Positions 31,715-43,019 are shown, counted from the first letter of the stretch. The stretch: 64,000 nucleotides of DNA from Tricholoma matsutake (GCA_026075535.2 AP026540.1:7936001-8000000); one strand, 5' to 3'. Notes: a model not told the origin generated them from the letters alone. Numbers and translations: made by a program.

Positions 31715-32542
31715 TCCGCAACCCTCAGGATACAGCCATTGGGGCTGGGGGTTGCATTGACCTTACCCACTTGGCTGCCTACATTCGTCTCAATGCGTCC
31801 GCTCTTTCCAACCCTGACTCCCTAACCATTCTTTTAACCTGTCCCGACTCTTCCACCCCTTTCCGAACCCTTATCGACTCTGGCTCCTCCCACTGCTTCC
31901 TTGACTCCTCCTTCGTGTTGAATAACCAACTCAGCACAGAATCCATTAACCCGATCGGTTTACGACTCTTTGATGGAACTTGCAACTCCACCATAACTCA
32001 GATCGTCAAACTTCCGGTCACTTTCCCTGCCGGTGAAGTATTCAATTTGTCATTTTATGTAACCTTGCTCGACTCTTCCTGTTCTGCTGTACTTGGTCAT
32101 AACTGGCTGAAGCAATACAATCCGTTGATTGACTGGTCTTCAAGCCAACTTGCTTTCCGCTCTGCAGATCATAGAGGTCCAGCACCCCTGATATCACCTT
32201 TGTCCCCAAATCTTCCGGTAGAAATCCTCGACTCTTCCGCACTTTCCAAACCTCCCATTCCTCCTAAGTTTACACCTCCCGACATCTCCTTCATCAATGC
32301 TGCCGCTTATGCGCATGCTAGCAAACTTTCTGGGGCAGTAGCTTTTCAGATGACCTTCGCTCCAGATGGGTTATCTGCCGGCTCTGCCCAATCCGCTTAC
32401 TCCTCCGACCTCTCTGATATTCCTCCCGAGTATCATGAATTCGCTGATGTCTTTAATAAGACTAAGGCAGATACCCTTCCTCCGCATCGGTCTTATGACC
32501 TCAAGATAGAGACAGAAGACAATACTCCTCCACCTCTGGGCT
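31712..32542 (+). pseudogene. pol: Element B protease and linker
   Basis: -1 frame relative to gag. Active site TLIDSGSSHCFLD, second motif SAVLGHNWLKQYNPLIDW, then a linker to PPEYHEFADVFNK and HRSYDLKIE at the RT boundary. Stops at TGA 32542-32544 where Arg is expected before [12 protein letters not shown]. Protease residues look intact. Confidence 0.85.
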
Positions 32543-33900
32543 GAATGTATTCTCTCTCCCCCTCTGAATTAGAAGCCTTACGAGTCTTTATTGACAAAAA
32601 CATCCACTCAGGTTTCATCCGCCCATCCAAGTCTCCGCATGGTGCTCCGATTCTCTTTGTCAAGAAGAAGGATGGTAGTCTCTGACTTTGTGTCGACTAC
32701 TGAGGACTTAACCGTCTTACAAAGAAAGACCGCTACCCACTTCCTCTCATTTCCAACCTACTTGACTCTCCCCGCAAAGCCCACTTGTTCACCAAAATAG
32801 ACTTGCAGCACGCTTATCACCTAGTCCGCATCGCTGATGGTGATGAGTGGAAAACTACTTTCCACACCCACTACGGATCCTTCGAGTGGTTGGTGGTCCC
32901 CTTTGGGCTCACTAATGCACCCGCAGCTTTCCAGCAGTTTATGAACGACATCTTCAGCGACATGCTGGATGTTTGTGTCATCATATACCTCAACGACATC
33001 CTAATCTATTCTGGCAACAAGTCCCAGCACGGGGCTCACATTGAAGAAGTCCTCTGCTGTCTCCAGAAAAATGGACTTTACGCCTCTCCACAGAAATGTG
33101 AGTTCCACAAAGATACCGTTGAATATTTGGGTTTCATCCTTTCACCGGATGGACTGCAGATGTCTGAGGATAAAGTCAAAACCGTGCTTGACTGGCCCGA
33201 GCCTAGGAAAGTTAAGGATATTCAATCCTTCTTAGGCTTTTGCAACTTTTACCGCCGCTTCATTAACGGCTATTCAGACATTGTTGTCCCACTTACCCGC
33301 TTAACATGGAAATCCGCACCCTGGGACTTCAACAAGAAGTGCCGCAACGCTTTTGAAAAGCTCAAACAAGAATTCACCCACGCCCCCATCTTAACACAAT
33401 GGGTACCTGACTCACAGATGGTACTTGAAACTGACACTTCCAACTACACCCTAGCGGCTATCCTTTCGGTTTACACTGCAGATGGAGAAATCCATCCGGT
33501 CGCCTTTCATTCCTGCTCCTTCAATCCCGCTGAACTAAATTACAACACCCATGATAAGGAACTCTTGGCCATTTTTGAGGCCTTCAAACACTGGCAGCAG
33601 TATTTTGAGGGTTCCGCAAACCCAGTTGATGTGGTCACCGACCACAAAAATCTTGAGTACTTCAGCACTACCAAGTTGCTCACCCACCGCCAGGCCCGTT
33701 GGTCTGAGTACCTTTCCCAATTCAATCTCATCATCTGCTTCCACCCTGTAAACTAGGGGCCAAGCCAGATGCACTCACTAGACGTTGGGACATCTACCGC
33801 AAAGGGGGAAATAGCAACTTTGCCTCCGTAAACCCAACCAACTTCCAACCTGTATTCACACAGGAACAGCTCACCTCTTCCCTCTGCGCCACCTATTTCG
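32543..33900 (+). pseudogene. pol: Element B reverse transcriptase-RNase H, dead active site
   Basis: RT reads FVKKKDGSL (TGA) LCVDY (TGA) GLNRLTKKDRYPLP, LFTKIDLQHAYHLVRI, FGLTNAPAAFQQFMND. The catalytic box is YLND instead of YLDD: CTC-GAC became CTC-AAC. RNase H shows TDTSNYTLAA, HDKELLAIF and TDHKNLEYF. A one-base deletion near 33753 (HPVN, stop) shifts the frame in the linker before integrase. Confidence 0.88.
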
Positions 33901-35399
33901 CCACACCCGTTCTTTGACAAGCAGTAATCATGGATGTTGAGAAACTCCACCACGACATCCACACCTCCCTACCCCTTGACCCTTTATCATCCGCACATCT
34001 TCCGACACCTGTCAACCCCAACTGGACCATAGACGAGGCAGGTCTTCTCCGCCACTTCGACTGGATTTATGTTCTGGACGTCGCAGATCTTTGCCTCAAG
34101 GTCCTTCAGTACAAACACGATCACATCCTCTCTGGCCGCTTTGGACAAAACAAAACCCAGCAGCTTGTCCGTTGGGAATATGTTTGGCCAAACCTCCGCA
34201 CCTTTGTGCAGGAATTCTGCAAAACCTGTACCACTTGCAAATGATCCAAGTCACCTCGACACAAGCCCTATGGGTTTCTAAAGCAACTTCCAGTTCCGGA
34301 ACGATTTTGAAACTCCATCTCCATGGACTTCATTGAACAACTACCTGGCTCTGATGGTCACACCGCTATCCTGGTCATTGTTGACCACCTCACCAAGCAA
34401 GGCATCTTCATCCCAACTGTCAATGAGATCACAGCCCAAGAACTAGCCAACCTGTTTGTCCTCCACGTCTTCTCCAAGCATGGCATTCTATCGCACGTCA
34501 CTTGCAACCAGGGATCCGAGTTTGTCTCCCATTTTTTCTGCTCCCTCGGAAAAGCACTCGACATGCGGATCCACTTCACTTCCGGTTATCACCTGCAAGG
34601 TGATGGTCAGACAGAATGACTTAATCAGACCTTGGAGCAGTACCTCCGGATCTTCTGCAACTATCAGCAGGATGACTGGTCTCACATCTTACCCTTGGGC
34701 AAATTTGCCTACAACAATGCTCCTTCCACCTCTACAGGCATATCCCCTTTCTTTGCCAACAAAGGCTATCACCTGAACATTTCCGTCTTTCCAGAATGCG
34801 ACTTAGCTTCACAGCATGCCCGCGAGTTTGTCGTCGACTTAGACGACCTTCATCAGGAGCTTTGGAAACAACTTGCGGCCGCTCAAGAGCGTTATCAAGG
34901 TCCTGCGGACAAACATCGGGCACCCGCACCCGACTTCAACATTGGTGATTCTGCCTATGTCACTGCGGAAAATATCTGCACCACACATCCTTCCAAGAAA
35001 CTTTCCGAAAAGCACCATGGCCCCTTTGAAATCATTGCCCGCCCGGGCACTCACTCAGTCACCCTGTGGCTCCCGGATCACATGTGGGCCATTCACCCTG
35101 TTTTCCATGTCTCTCAACTAGAGAAACACTCCCCAAACACAATTCCAAATCGAGTACAACCTCCACCTCCTCCGATCACCATCGATGACGAGCTCGAATA
35201 TGAGATCACCGAAGTCCTCGACTCCAAAGTCGACAACCGACGTCGCTGCAAGATTCTCTACCTCATCTGATGGGAAGGTTACCAGGGAACTGATGAAGAG
35301 ACTTCCTGGCTACCTGTTATGGAACTTGACCACGCCCAAGAACTCCTTGCAGATTTTCACACCTGCTACCCGCAGAAACCCAGACTGTTACCCGCTTAA
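33901..35399 (+). pseudogene. pol: Element B integrase with chromodomain-like C-terminus
   Basis: Zinc domain YKHDHILSGRFG (second His replaced by Arg) ... CTTCK, then TGA. Core: SMDFIEQLPG (Asp), CNQGSEFVS where relatives read a D-R-G-S motif (Asp lost), GDGQTE (TGA) with Glu present. C-terminus: HHGPFEIIARPG, HPVFHVSQLEKH, then EYEITEVLDSKVDNRRRCK, YLI (TGA) WEGYQGTDEETSWLP, a chromodomain-type segment. The frame ends TAA at 35397-35399, 85 bp from the convergent accessory stop. Confidence 0.85.
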
Positions 35400-35483
35400 A
35401 GACTATTCACGTTACTTATTCACTCAGTCCGAACTCAGAACAAATTTTATTGAAAAAAGATTTTTTTGGACCCGACCGGGTCC

Positions 35484-36481
35484 CTACACTACCACCGCTT
35501 CTCCCTCTCCATCTTCATCTCCCTCTCCCCCAACTTCGCCTGCATCTCCGCCCTCATCCTTCTCTTCACCCTCCTCACCCTCTTCTTCATCCTCACTCTC
35601 CTCCTCATCATCAGCTCGCCTTTTCTCCAGATATCTCTGGAAGGCCTCCCAGTCATCTCCGGATTTTCGGATCCCGCGTCTTTCCCACCGGGACTCTCGC
35701 ACTGCCTGCTCCACCTCTTCGTCACCCTCGTTGCTCTCCTCCTCCCCGGCACTTTCTTCCTCCACCCACTCTGGGTCCAAAGCATCCTGAATCTCCCCCA
35801 TCGACTCCCGCACTGCAGTAGCCACCTCAGCAAACCCCTTCCTTATTAACTTCATCATTTGTTGCATTAATTCTGGGTTTTCCCCAGTCGCCCCCGTCAT
35901 TCCTGCCGGTTTTGCCGCAGGGGCTTCCTGCCCCTCCCACACTACCTCCTTGCACTTATGTTTGACACGCATGCAGTTGTTGCACACCCGTCCCTTTGCA
36001 CCCATCTTGAAACAAGCAATCTTTTGATATTTGCATCTAGGCCACTTGTCAGTAAAAAGAGACTGAAAAGGGAAACAAGTATGCACCTTTTGCAAGGCAA
36101 TGCAGCCTGCACCCGCACCGGACCCTCCAACCCCTCTGACCCCACTTGCATCTTTGACTTGGCGACTTTCTTTTTCTTTGGGGACTTGCTCCCCTCGGCC
36201 TCATCCTCCAAACCTGCGGCCGCAGCCGCCCACTTCTTCTCCACTTGTCTTGCAGCCGATACCTCTTTTTTCTGTGCCTCTGCCTGGCACACCTCCTCAG
36301 CCTTTGCAGCCTCCTCGGCAGCCTTCTGCACCTCCTGCACCTGGTGCTCCTCCTTTCTCGCTGCTTCCTCCAGCTCCTTCATCTCCCGTTCCATCTGCTC
36401 CTTCATTGCCCGCTCCCTCTGTTTGTGTTGGGCCCTCATCGCGGCCAATTTGATCTGCACGGATACTGCTGGAGGGGACAT
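35484..36481 (-). CDS. Antisense accessory gene of element B (coiled coil + Zn2Cys6-like)
   Basis: Minus strand, convergent with pol. Two exons: 36481-36087 and 36036-35484, with a 50-nt intron (GTGCAT...CCTAG) interrupting codon 132. Spliced length is 315 codons with no premature stop. Residues 10-85 form a Lys/Glu/Ala-rich coiled coil. Then come a basic SPKKKKVAKSK patch, cysteines at 130, 133, 140, 150, 153 and 160 (CX2CX6CX9CX2CX6C, the fungal binuclear zinc-cluster spacing), a helical region and an acidic C-terminus. The AATAAA at plus 35446-35451 follows the stop. The intron sits exactly inside the first CKRC motif, so splicing creates the cluster. Role unknown; DNA or RNA binding is inferred. 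Confidence 0.65.
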
Positions 36482-36605
36482 AATTGATAGTTGATGGAAG
36501 AAGGAAAGAACGTGAAAATTTTTTTAAACCAATTACTGCATTCGGAAAATTCAACCAACTTCCTCATTCAGACTCAAACCCTCACGTGCCTCGTAGGCTC
36601 GGTAC

Positions 36606-36619
36606 TAAGGGGGAAATAC
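36606..36619 (+). promoter_or_regulatory. Element B polypurine tract
   Basis: TAAGGGGGAAATAC directly before the 3' LTR TG (36620). Same AAGGGGG core as element C. Expected primer for plus-strand DNA synthesis. Confidence 0.8.
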
Positions 36620-37325
36620 TGTCAAGAACCGTTCCTCACCCGATCAGAACCCACATCCATCCGACCCTTTCCCACATGTTGAACATGACTTTTGCCTATG
36701 CCTCCCAATTTCGTTCCCGGCCACCTTGCACTGCCCACACTGCTGTGCACCAGGCCGCCTTGTACAGCATCCATGGCTGCCTTCCCAAGGCTGCCGTCTC
36801 TATTGCAAATTTGACTACAGATTCCTGTGCAGCTCCCGCTAGATAATTTATCTATGCAGTCGAGACACTGCTGCAGTCTTCGTTCCTGTTCTGCATTATT
36901 CTGGACTACAGTATTTAAGCTTAGTCAGTTTTGCCTTGTATTCCTCAGTTCATATATCGACATAGACTCGACTTTGACTTGTCAATCTAAACCTCCTTCT
37001 ACTCCTACTTCTGTTCCCTAAGAGTCTGAACTCCTTTCAACTCAACCTCTAGTCTCCCTCTGAAGTTCTAGTCCTATCTGAACTTAACCTACATCCCCCC
37101 ATACTCCTCCTTGCATTTACCCACACTTTTCTGTTCCTACCTCCAAACCTCCAACTTGAAATTAGGACACCAGACGAGGTGAAGGGCGCAGCTTCTTACA
37201 AGCTGAAGCCAAGTCCTTTCCATTTCCCCTCCTGCCGAATCCACAATGACCCGACAACCTTCCATAAATAACACCTGCAGTGTCCGATCAGATTCCGATG
37301 AACCTTCCAGGATCAGTTCTTAACA
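36620..37325 (+). mobile_element. Element B 3' LTR
   Basis: 706 bp, TGTCAAGAACC ... TTCTTAACA, followed by TSD GTTAC. Compared with the 5' LTR nearly all differences are C/T or G/A, often CG against TG or CA. It could also supply the promoter for the minus-strand accessory gene, whose ATG lies 138 bp upstream of the LTR start. Confidence 0.92.
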
Positions 37326-37330
37326 GTTAC

Positions 37331-39483
37331 CCTGAACATCCATAATAACTGATCTAATTGAGAAAGTTTCTTTAGCGACGACAAATGGCTGAGGGATTTC
37401 ACCAGGTCGAAGACTGCTAATATAGGTCCTGTATGGGTCGGGCACAATAATCGCGTCAGGACTGACCATGTTCATGGCATTGTTTCCAGTTTGTGGTACT
37501 CGTTTCGGTGTGACCTGTTCTCTCCATTTCATTTGAACCTCGGGTGAAAGTGAGAGTAGTTCTTCAATGTAAGCGTAACAATTGGCATCTTCATCGAGCG
37601 CGAAAAGATATTGTGGGCAATTTTCTTGTTCTGTACTGGTGCCTGTGTCGCATATGATGGTCCATCTTTCTCCTTACCCTTCGATGCACCAGCAAAGTTC
37701 CTTTTGTGTGGTGGCAAATAGGCATTCTCCCTGACCAATGCGTAAGGGTGTACCAAGGTTTGCGTTGGGGGTACGGTGGTTGAGGGCGAGGTAGTCAAAG
37801 CAGGAGAAGTCAATGTTGATGCTGATGCCGGAGCCATAGTTGAAGTTGAAGGGTTGACTGAAGTCGACGAAGATGTCGATGGTGCTGGTATTGGGGCAGT
37901 AGATGTCGAAGATGCAGGAATGGGGATTGTCGTGGCCAGAACTGGACTTCGAACCTCATTGTTTGGACACGAGAACGGTTGACCACTTTGAAGCGCAAAT
38001 ATCTCTTGCTCAAGAGCTGCTATTCTTTCTTCGGAGTCAGGTGTCAGCATTGAGTTATGATAAATGCCTTTTGTTTCTGATGCCGAGGTAGAAACTATGT
38101 CAGACTCCATTATCGAAGTGATCACAGCTGAGGTTGAATTAGTCGAAACCAAAAGTGCTCATGGTGCGATGCTGAATAAAAGTGTGGCTGCTGGTGTTGC
38201 GTCTGGGTTCTGTTTCCACCATTCATTGATGTGTTCCTTGATAAACCTGCCAGGAATACTTCGAGGCATGAATTGTCCATTTGGAAGTACAATCTTTCCT
38301 TCCACGTTTTGCTTACACTTCCCTTCATTCAAGTACAATTGACAAACCAAACAATCAGGGATAAAATGTCCCAATAAACCACAAAATATGCAAAGAAGTG
38401 CATCGATGTGTGCCTGTCTGTCTGCCGAATTAGCGCAAGGAGCTGTAGTTGATTTAGTACCTGCGATGTGCATAGCAATGGTGCTAGAAAATTGCTCAAA
38501 CATTGCATTTAGATCTTCAGCTTTGATCGTAATAGTTCCGGGTGATGGGGTGACTGTATTTCCAACGTTCAATGTCGAGTGTGATGAAGAGGTCAATTGG
38601 TGGATTACTGAGTTCAATGTGTTAGAGCCTGCTAGTACAAATTTTGCCGCATTGTGAATGTCATTGAGCGGATAGGGATCATCAGGATAATGATCAGGAA
38701 ATTTGAGTTTGAGTCATCGCACAATTTGAGTCCATAAGCTGGGTTGGAATCCTCGAACATAAGCTCTGCTTTGCTCTGCTTCCGAGATCCTATTCTTTGC
38801 TCGTAAAAAGTGAGTAATGTTGTAGAATGCCTGATAATACATTCCTAGATTGTTCACGTCAAATATCTCTACACATAGTTGTTCTCCCACTAATTTGTCC
38901 ATGTCCGATATGCTCCACTTGCGTTCGTCTTCCGAGGTGGGATAGAGTTTATGTACTGCCATTCAAAACTTGTTGAATGAAGTGCCGGGCTGATATTCTG
39001 GAAGCGATTCCCAGAGTTCAGAAGAATCGATGTCAAGGTAGCAACAGGCGTGTTTCTTCATCAGGTTTGATTCTGTGATGCCACAGGTTGGGAACAATAA
39101 TTCAAGCTCCTTGAAGTATCGTTGGAGCTCTTGAGGTTGAGTAGGATCAAATTTCAGAGCAGTCGAATGACCATGAGCTGGCATAGTGGTTTGTGTAGTC
39201 ATGAATGCGATGACTCTAGGGGTAGGGGTTAAGACTTGGGTGAAGGATGGTAGAGGTGTCGAAGTTGTTGGAAGGATGAATGAAGAGGTTGATGATGAGG
39301 ATGAAGAAGTAGATGATGATGTTGAAGGCGATGAGATAGGTGAAGGGAATAGTCTACAATGAGTAGATTCTGCTTCAGTTACAGGAATTAGGATATCTCC
39401 CGATTGTTCGAGACATTTGAAGGCATGGTGAGTATTGATATGAAGGTTTCTCATTTGTGTTGGCCTAAGCCGAGGAAGTCGAG
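37331..39483 (-). pseudogene. gag: Element C gag and protease N-terminus
   Basis: Minus strand. Gag capsid region from about 39200 (TALKFDPTQPQELQRYFKEL, SFNKFRMAVHKLYP with a frame change at 38963, TQIVR stop at 38714), a zinc knuckle CIFCGLLGHFIPDC near 38380, then a Ser/Thr/Pro-rich linker (38150-37530) and the protease lead-in (PQPFVVAKETF, MDVQG) to 37331. Element B interrupts it there. The right end stops at 39483, where element A ORF3 sequence begins, so the leader, PBS and 5' LTR of C are missing at the expected place. Confidence 0.75.
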
Positions 39484-39955
39484 ATGGTGGATTGCTCCTC
39501 CAGGATCGCGATGTTTGACCCAGCCACCACCTCCAAAGCGGAAGTGGGGACCTGATGTGTTGGAGGCAGTTCATACCCTGAGTGGAGGTCCAGGGCTATC
39601 TGCTTCCATACACACTACTCCCCACATTCCCCCACTGGCTGCTTCCAGTTCTAGCCTAGCAACTAGTTCAACTGTGGTGCCCTCTGGCATCTGCTCCCTG
39701 TCCATTCATCCAGGTTTGCCTATGGGCTGGTTGAATATCACTCCTTTGTTGACCGTCCCCCCCCTATGCAATGAGGCTTCAGACCAAACTCCTGCCTCGA
39801 GTCATTCAGAACCCGAGGCAGACACTACCTCTCCAGCACTAACCACCCCGGTGATGATACTCAACCTGGGAAAACCACCAAAACTGCTGATGAGGCAACC
39901 AATGATATTTGCACAAGTCAGAGGAAGGGTGCGAGACGTTCCAAATGTTTGTGGT
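39484..39955 (+). pseudogene. Element A ORF3, second copy of the Ser/Pro-rich part
   Basis: About 95% identical to 13917-14475: the WWIAPP, KRKWGPDV, LSGGPGLSASIH and MGWLNITPL segments all recur. It lacks the tandem duplication of the left copy. It leads in frame (VRGRVRDVP) across LTR3 into 41570 (DFVDGGWTYVG). Having the same ORF segment on both sides of element C cannot come from a 5-bp TSD and implies recombination. Confidence 0.7.
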
Positions 39956-41569
39956 CCAACCAATGGGAAGACAACTAGTTGGTACTAGTCGTAAAGGTAG
40001 TTCTATAAGAGAGGAAGGTGTTTGGCATGGTCCAATGGAGTATCGATCAATATCGAGGACAATCAACGAGATTGATGGCGAACAATGTTTATCATCAAGG
40101 GTTGATGTGTGAATTCTAAGGACTTTTGGTGTATCAATAGTATACAAAGGTTATAGCCAATGGCTAGGAAGTGTCGGAATGCTTACTAGTGCTAATGATA
40201 AGAGGATCAAGGACGATGATGGTCGCAGAGGTTTCTCGTTGATCGAGAAAACTCATAGAAGCTTAGATTGTTTAGAGGATAGATTGGATTCTTAGAACTT
40301 TATACGAGGCGATATGTGAAGATGATTTCTTGTATTCCCAAGTAGATACTACAGAGTTTTATATGTTTTAAGAGAAACTTCCTAAAATGGTATAAGAAAC
40401 ATGTGTAGAACATGAGGCAAAAGATATGAGTTAAAACACGAGGCCAAAATGAGACTGGAATCCAAACAAGAAAGAGATATATCATATGATGAAGGAGTAA
40501 TAAAGGGAAAGAACTAAAAAGAGACTGTCCTTTGTGTATAAACTGTGCTAAGTGTCACAATAATCCGTCCAGCAGGTTCTGTATGCAATTATCACAAGAG
40601 GCAGAGCAATATATTACCCTGGAGAAAATGTTGGGAATAATGGGAGAAAAAGACACTTTTTCACTGGGGAAAAATAAAAGGAACCATCAGTAAAAATATG
40701 TTATTTTCCCACACTTTGTCCTTTTGGTTGCTGCAGGAAAACAACTAATCTGTTTCCAGGAGAAAAACTTGTGAACATTAGGGGGAAAAAGGTCATTTTC
40801 CCACATATTCCCAGTTTTTTCTCTGTGGAAAAATAACTAATCTGTTTCTAGGTGAAAAAATTGTGGAAGTCAGGAGAAAAAATGTTATTTTCACCAGATA
40901 TAGAGAAAATGTGGAGAAAAAGATATATTTCCCCTCCATTTTCACCTGATTTTCTCCTGGGAATGGATGAGTTATTTTTGCTGAGCAAGAGCAAAGAGAA
41001 AAGTGTGGGAAAAACAACATTTTTTTACTGATGGTTCCTTTTATTTTTCCCCAGGGAAAAAGTGTATTTTTTCCCTATTATTCCCAACATATTCTCCAGG
41101 GTAATATATTGGTCTGCCTCTTGTGATAGGGACTTGGAACAAGGCTGACCTACTATCAGCAGGTTTGAGCACGAGTTGGAATACTCCCTGGCACATGGTA
41201 TTCCACCATTCAGATAATGAATGCGGCGCCCAATGTTGCTCGTAGTTTCTTGATGTCAATCGATAACGCTCGACGATGGTTGACAATGTTCGATTGCATT
41301 TGCAGTTGTTTGAGGTTGATCAGGGATATTCAATGTTCATTCAGAGGGATCTTAGGGCATTTCGAGGTAGTCCTAAAGTTGTGCGATGTGGTTTCTAAGT
41401 ATGATCAATGTCGTTGGTGATGTTTCGATGTGGTCGATATGATATCACGCTTGGTAGACTTGGTCGTGAGTGGTTGCGCTGCTTCTGGGACCTTGTGGGA
41501 GTTAGCCGATGTGATTAGAATGTGGTTGTAATGGTGAATTGGCCTTTGAGCCGAGGAGACAACCTATCA
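39956..41569 (-). mobile_element. Family C LTR copy 3, carrying a MITE
   Basis: Same LTR as 14476-15572 and 15583-16657, enlarged by a MITE at 40592-41126. Flanks CCAAA (39951-39955) and CCAGA (41570-41574) are a 5-bp TSD with one transition. ORF3 of element A is in frame across it, so it marks the original insertion site of family C in A. Confidence 0.85.
40592..41126. mobile_element. Palindromic MITE (535 bp) in LTR copy 3
   Basis: Bounded by TA, with TCACAAGAGGCAGA at one end and TCTGCCTCTTGTGA at the other. Long terminal inverted repeats (at least about 110 bp, including ACCCTGGAGAA / TTCTCCAGGGT and GGAACCATCAGT / ACTGATGGTTCC) surround inner GGGAAAA/TTTTCCC dyads. The empty site is seen in LTR1 and LTR2. 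The TA flank suggests Tc1/mariner; one base at the junction is ambiguous. Confidence 0.75.
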
Positions 41570-42007
41570 CCAGATTTTGTGGATGGCGGCTGGACTTATG
41601 TAGGTCCACTGCATTGAATGAAGGCAGAAAAAAATAAAGCAAAGAAGGAGCAAAAGAGACAATGCGACTCTGCCACGGGGTTCCCTCCTGCTAAGACAGG
41701 TGGGATCAAGCTGGTTGCGGCACATGTCACCTGGAGTCACCACAAGAACTGAGGTTCCGACATGGAGGAAACCGATTCTGTCTCATCTGACAATGAGTCA
41801 GAAACTGGGACTGTGCCCCTTGGAGGGGAGCAGTTGTCGGTGCCTCCCAGTGATGTGACATCCCTTGAGACCCCAGAATTCCAACTCACGTTGACTCCTT
41901 ACCCACTTACTCCCACCATTCTATCCATCCTGCTTGGAAGCAGAATGGATATTGACACCAATGCTGATATGGACCTTTCGCCTCTCACTCCTCCCTCTGA
42001 GGGTTGA
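41570..42007 (+). pseudogene. Element A ORF3, C-terminal part
   Basis: Continues DFVDGGWTYVGPLH, TGA (Arg expected), a Lys-rich KAEKNKAKKEQKRQCD segment, TGA near 41750, then an acidic Ser/Thr-rich tail (DSVSSDNESETG, TPYPLTPTILSILLG, DMDLSPLTPPSEG) ending TGA at 42005-42007. Acidic, proline-spaced tail of unknown function. Confidence 0.6.
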
Positions 42008-42069
42008 GTTCACTTACAATCTTGAAGAAATACATGTCATGGTGCCTTCTTGTTTTCTTGTTTCTTGGG

Positions 42070-42107
42070 TTCTGGTTTGGACTGTGGGTCCAAACCAGAA
42101 GGGAGAA
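42070..42107 (+). promoter_or_regulatory. Hairpin and polypurine tract of element A
   Basis: TTCTGGTTTGGAC and GTCCAAACCAGAA form a 13-bp perfect hairpin stem with a 5-nt loop. It runs directly into the purine tract AGAAGGGAGAA before the LTR TG at 42108. PPT assignment is firm by position; a function for the hairpin is speculative. Confidence 0.65.
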
Positions 42108-42306
42108 TGTAGTGATCTGGGCCTGTGGCCTAGAGCTTTATATATATTTACCATTATGTACCATACTTGTGTTCATAAGCCACCGGTTCCTTTATAAGGG
42201 AACCAGTCCATAGTTAGAAGGGGACTTTTTTACCCTACGCAAAATAAATATGTTATTTGTGTTCTTGCTGCGGGTGATCTCAGTCAACCACCCTCTGCTT
42301 ACTACA
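42108..42306 (+). mobile_element. Element A 3' LTR
   Basis: TGTAGTGATCTGGG ... TGCTTACTACA, 199 bp, with matching TGTAGT/ACTACA termini and a TATA box (TTTATATATATTTA near 42137). It is followed by ATCGA and element F LTR sequence starting at that LTR's 40th base, implying that A inserted in F's 5' LTR. Confidence 0.75.
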
Positions 42307-42500
42307 ATCGAGCACCCTCATTTCATTCTACACATGTTGTTCTATTCTTATCAATTACTAAGGTGCATGATCACGTGTCACCTTTCTTGATTATTGTATG
42401 ATGTTGTCTATAGTGGTTATCATCTTGAATTCATACAAACTTCCTGTTTACGTTGTCCCCTCCTTTGAGTGTAAGAAAGTACCCCATACTTTCCTTCCCC
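42307..42500 (+). mobile_element. Element F 5' LTR, remaining part
   Basis: ATCGAGCACCCTCATTTC ... CATACTTTCCTTCC matches 49741-49926 plus 55691-55697 closely. The first 39 bases are absent here, presumably lying left of element A outside the window. Confidence 0.75.
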
Positions 42501-43019
42501 TTTTTTTTAAACATCAGTTTGTATGATGTGTGGTCACACACCAACCACACCCCAAAAAACCCCCAGAATTTTCACACCACCTCATCATCCATGCCAATTA
42601 TATCACAACAGCAATTGTGAATTACGCTCTTAGGGTATAGTGATACTCTTTACAGCCAACAACCATGATAACCCCAAACCCCTGATGCCTTCTCTGTCAA
42701 AGCCCTTATCACCGCCAAGAGTCTCTTATCTGTGCCCCAACAATGCAAAATCCTATAAGAACACACCATATAAGAACACAAAAAAAAAAAGACAGCATCA
42801 TGCCCAGCCCAAAACCCTGTGAGAACATGTCTGCTACATTGAAATCACCCTGTCTCATCATCCTTCATCAGCAATACCCCTTACAACCTGGCGCCGTGCT
42901 TGGGAGATCATTCAGACAAACATTCAGGACAGCCCATCACCCCTGACCTCACTCGCTCCATTGCCCCCACAATCACATCCACCTTGTACCCCTGAAATCC
43001 ACCCCCTGAAATGAACTAT
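42501..43019 (+). other. Element F leader region
   Basis: Starts with a CTTTTTTTTAAA tract like the one after the G 5' LTR. No PBS, ORF or hairpin could be assigned. Low-complexity C/A-rich text. Confidence 0.35.

Larger units (their letters stand above)
29610..37325 (+). mobile_element. Element B: full-length self-primed Ty3/gypsy with antisense gene
   Basis: Complete 7716-bp element. 5' LTR 29610-30304, 3' LTR 36620-37325, exact TSD GTTAC (29605-29609, 37326-37330). Order: PBS, gag, protease, RT-RNase H, integrase with chromodomain-like tail, then a convergent minus-strand gene, PPT, LTR. Inserted into the protease region of element C, whose frame rejoins across it. The LTRs differ mainly by transitions at CpG sites plus an 8-10 bp indel near 37190. 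Confidence 0.95.
1..42306 (+). mobile_element. Element A: fragmented Ty3/gypsy chromovirus with a third ORF
   Basis: Plus-strand Ty3/gypsy element entering the window inside RT. Its parts in order are RT-RNase H (3-1480), integrase (to about 2890), chromodomain (to 3222), ORF3 (3342-4007, 13091-14475, 41570-42007), a purine tract and a TG...CA LTR (42108-42306). The strand and gene order are consistent. ORF3 rejoins in frame across element C (14475 or 39955 to 41570). That the pol at 1-3222 and the ORF3 at 13-42 kb belong to one insertion is inferred from order and orientation; two related copies are the alternative. The 5' LTR, gag and protease lie outside the window. Confidence 0.55.

Noticed and set aside
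35450..35850. Overlapping plus-strand ORFs of 123-201 codons in element B
   Set aside because: Shadows of the minus-strand accessory gene: Ser/Pro/Leu-rich frames opposite its acidic Glu/Asp-rich exon.
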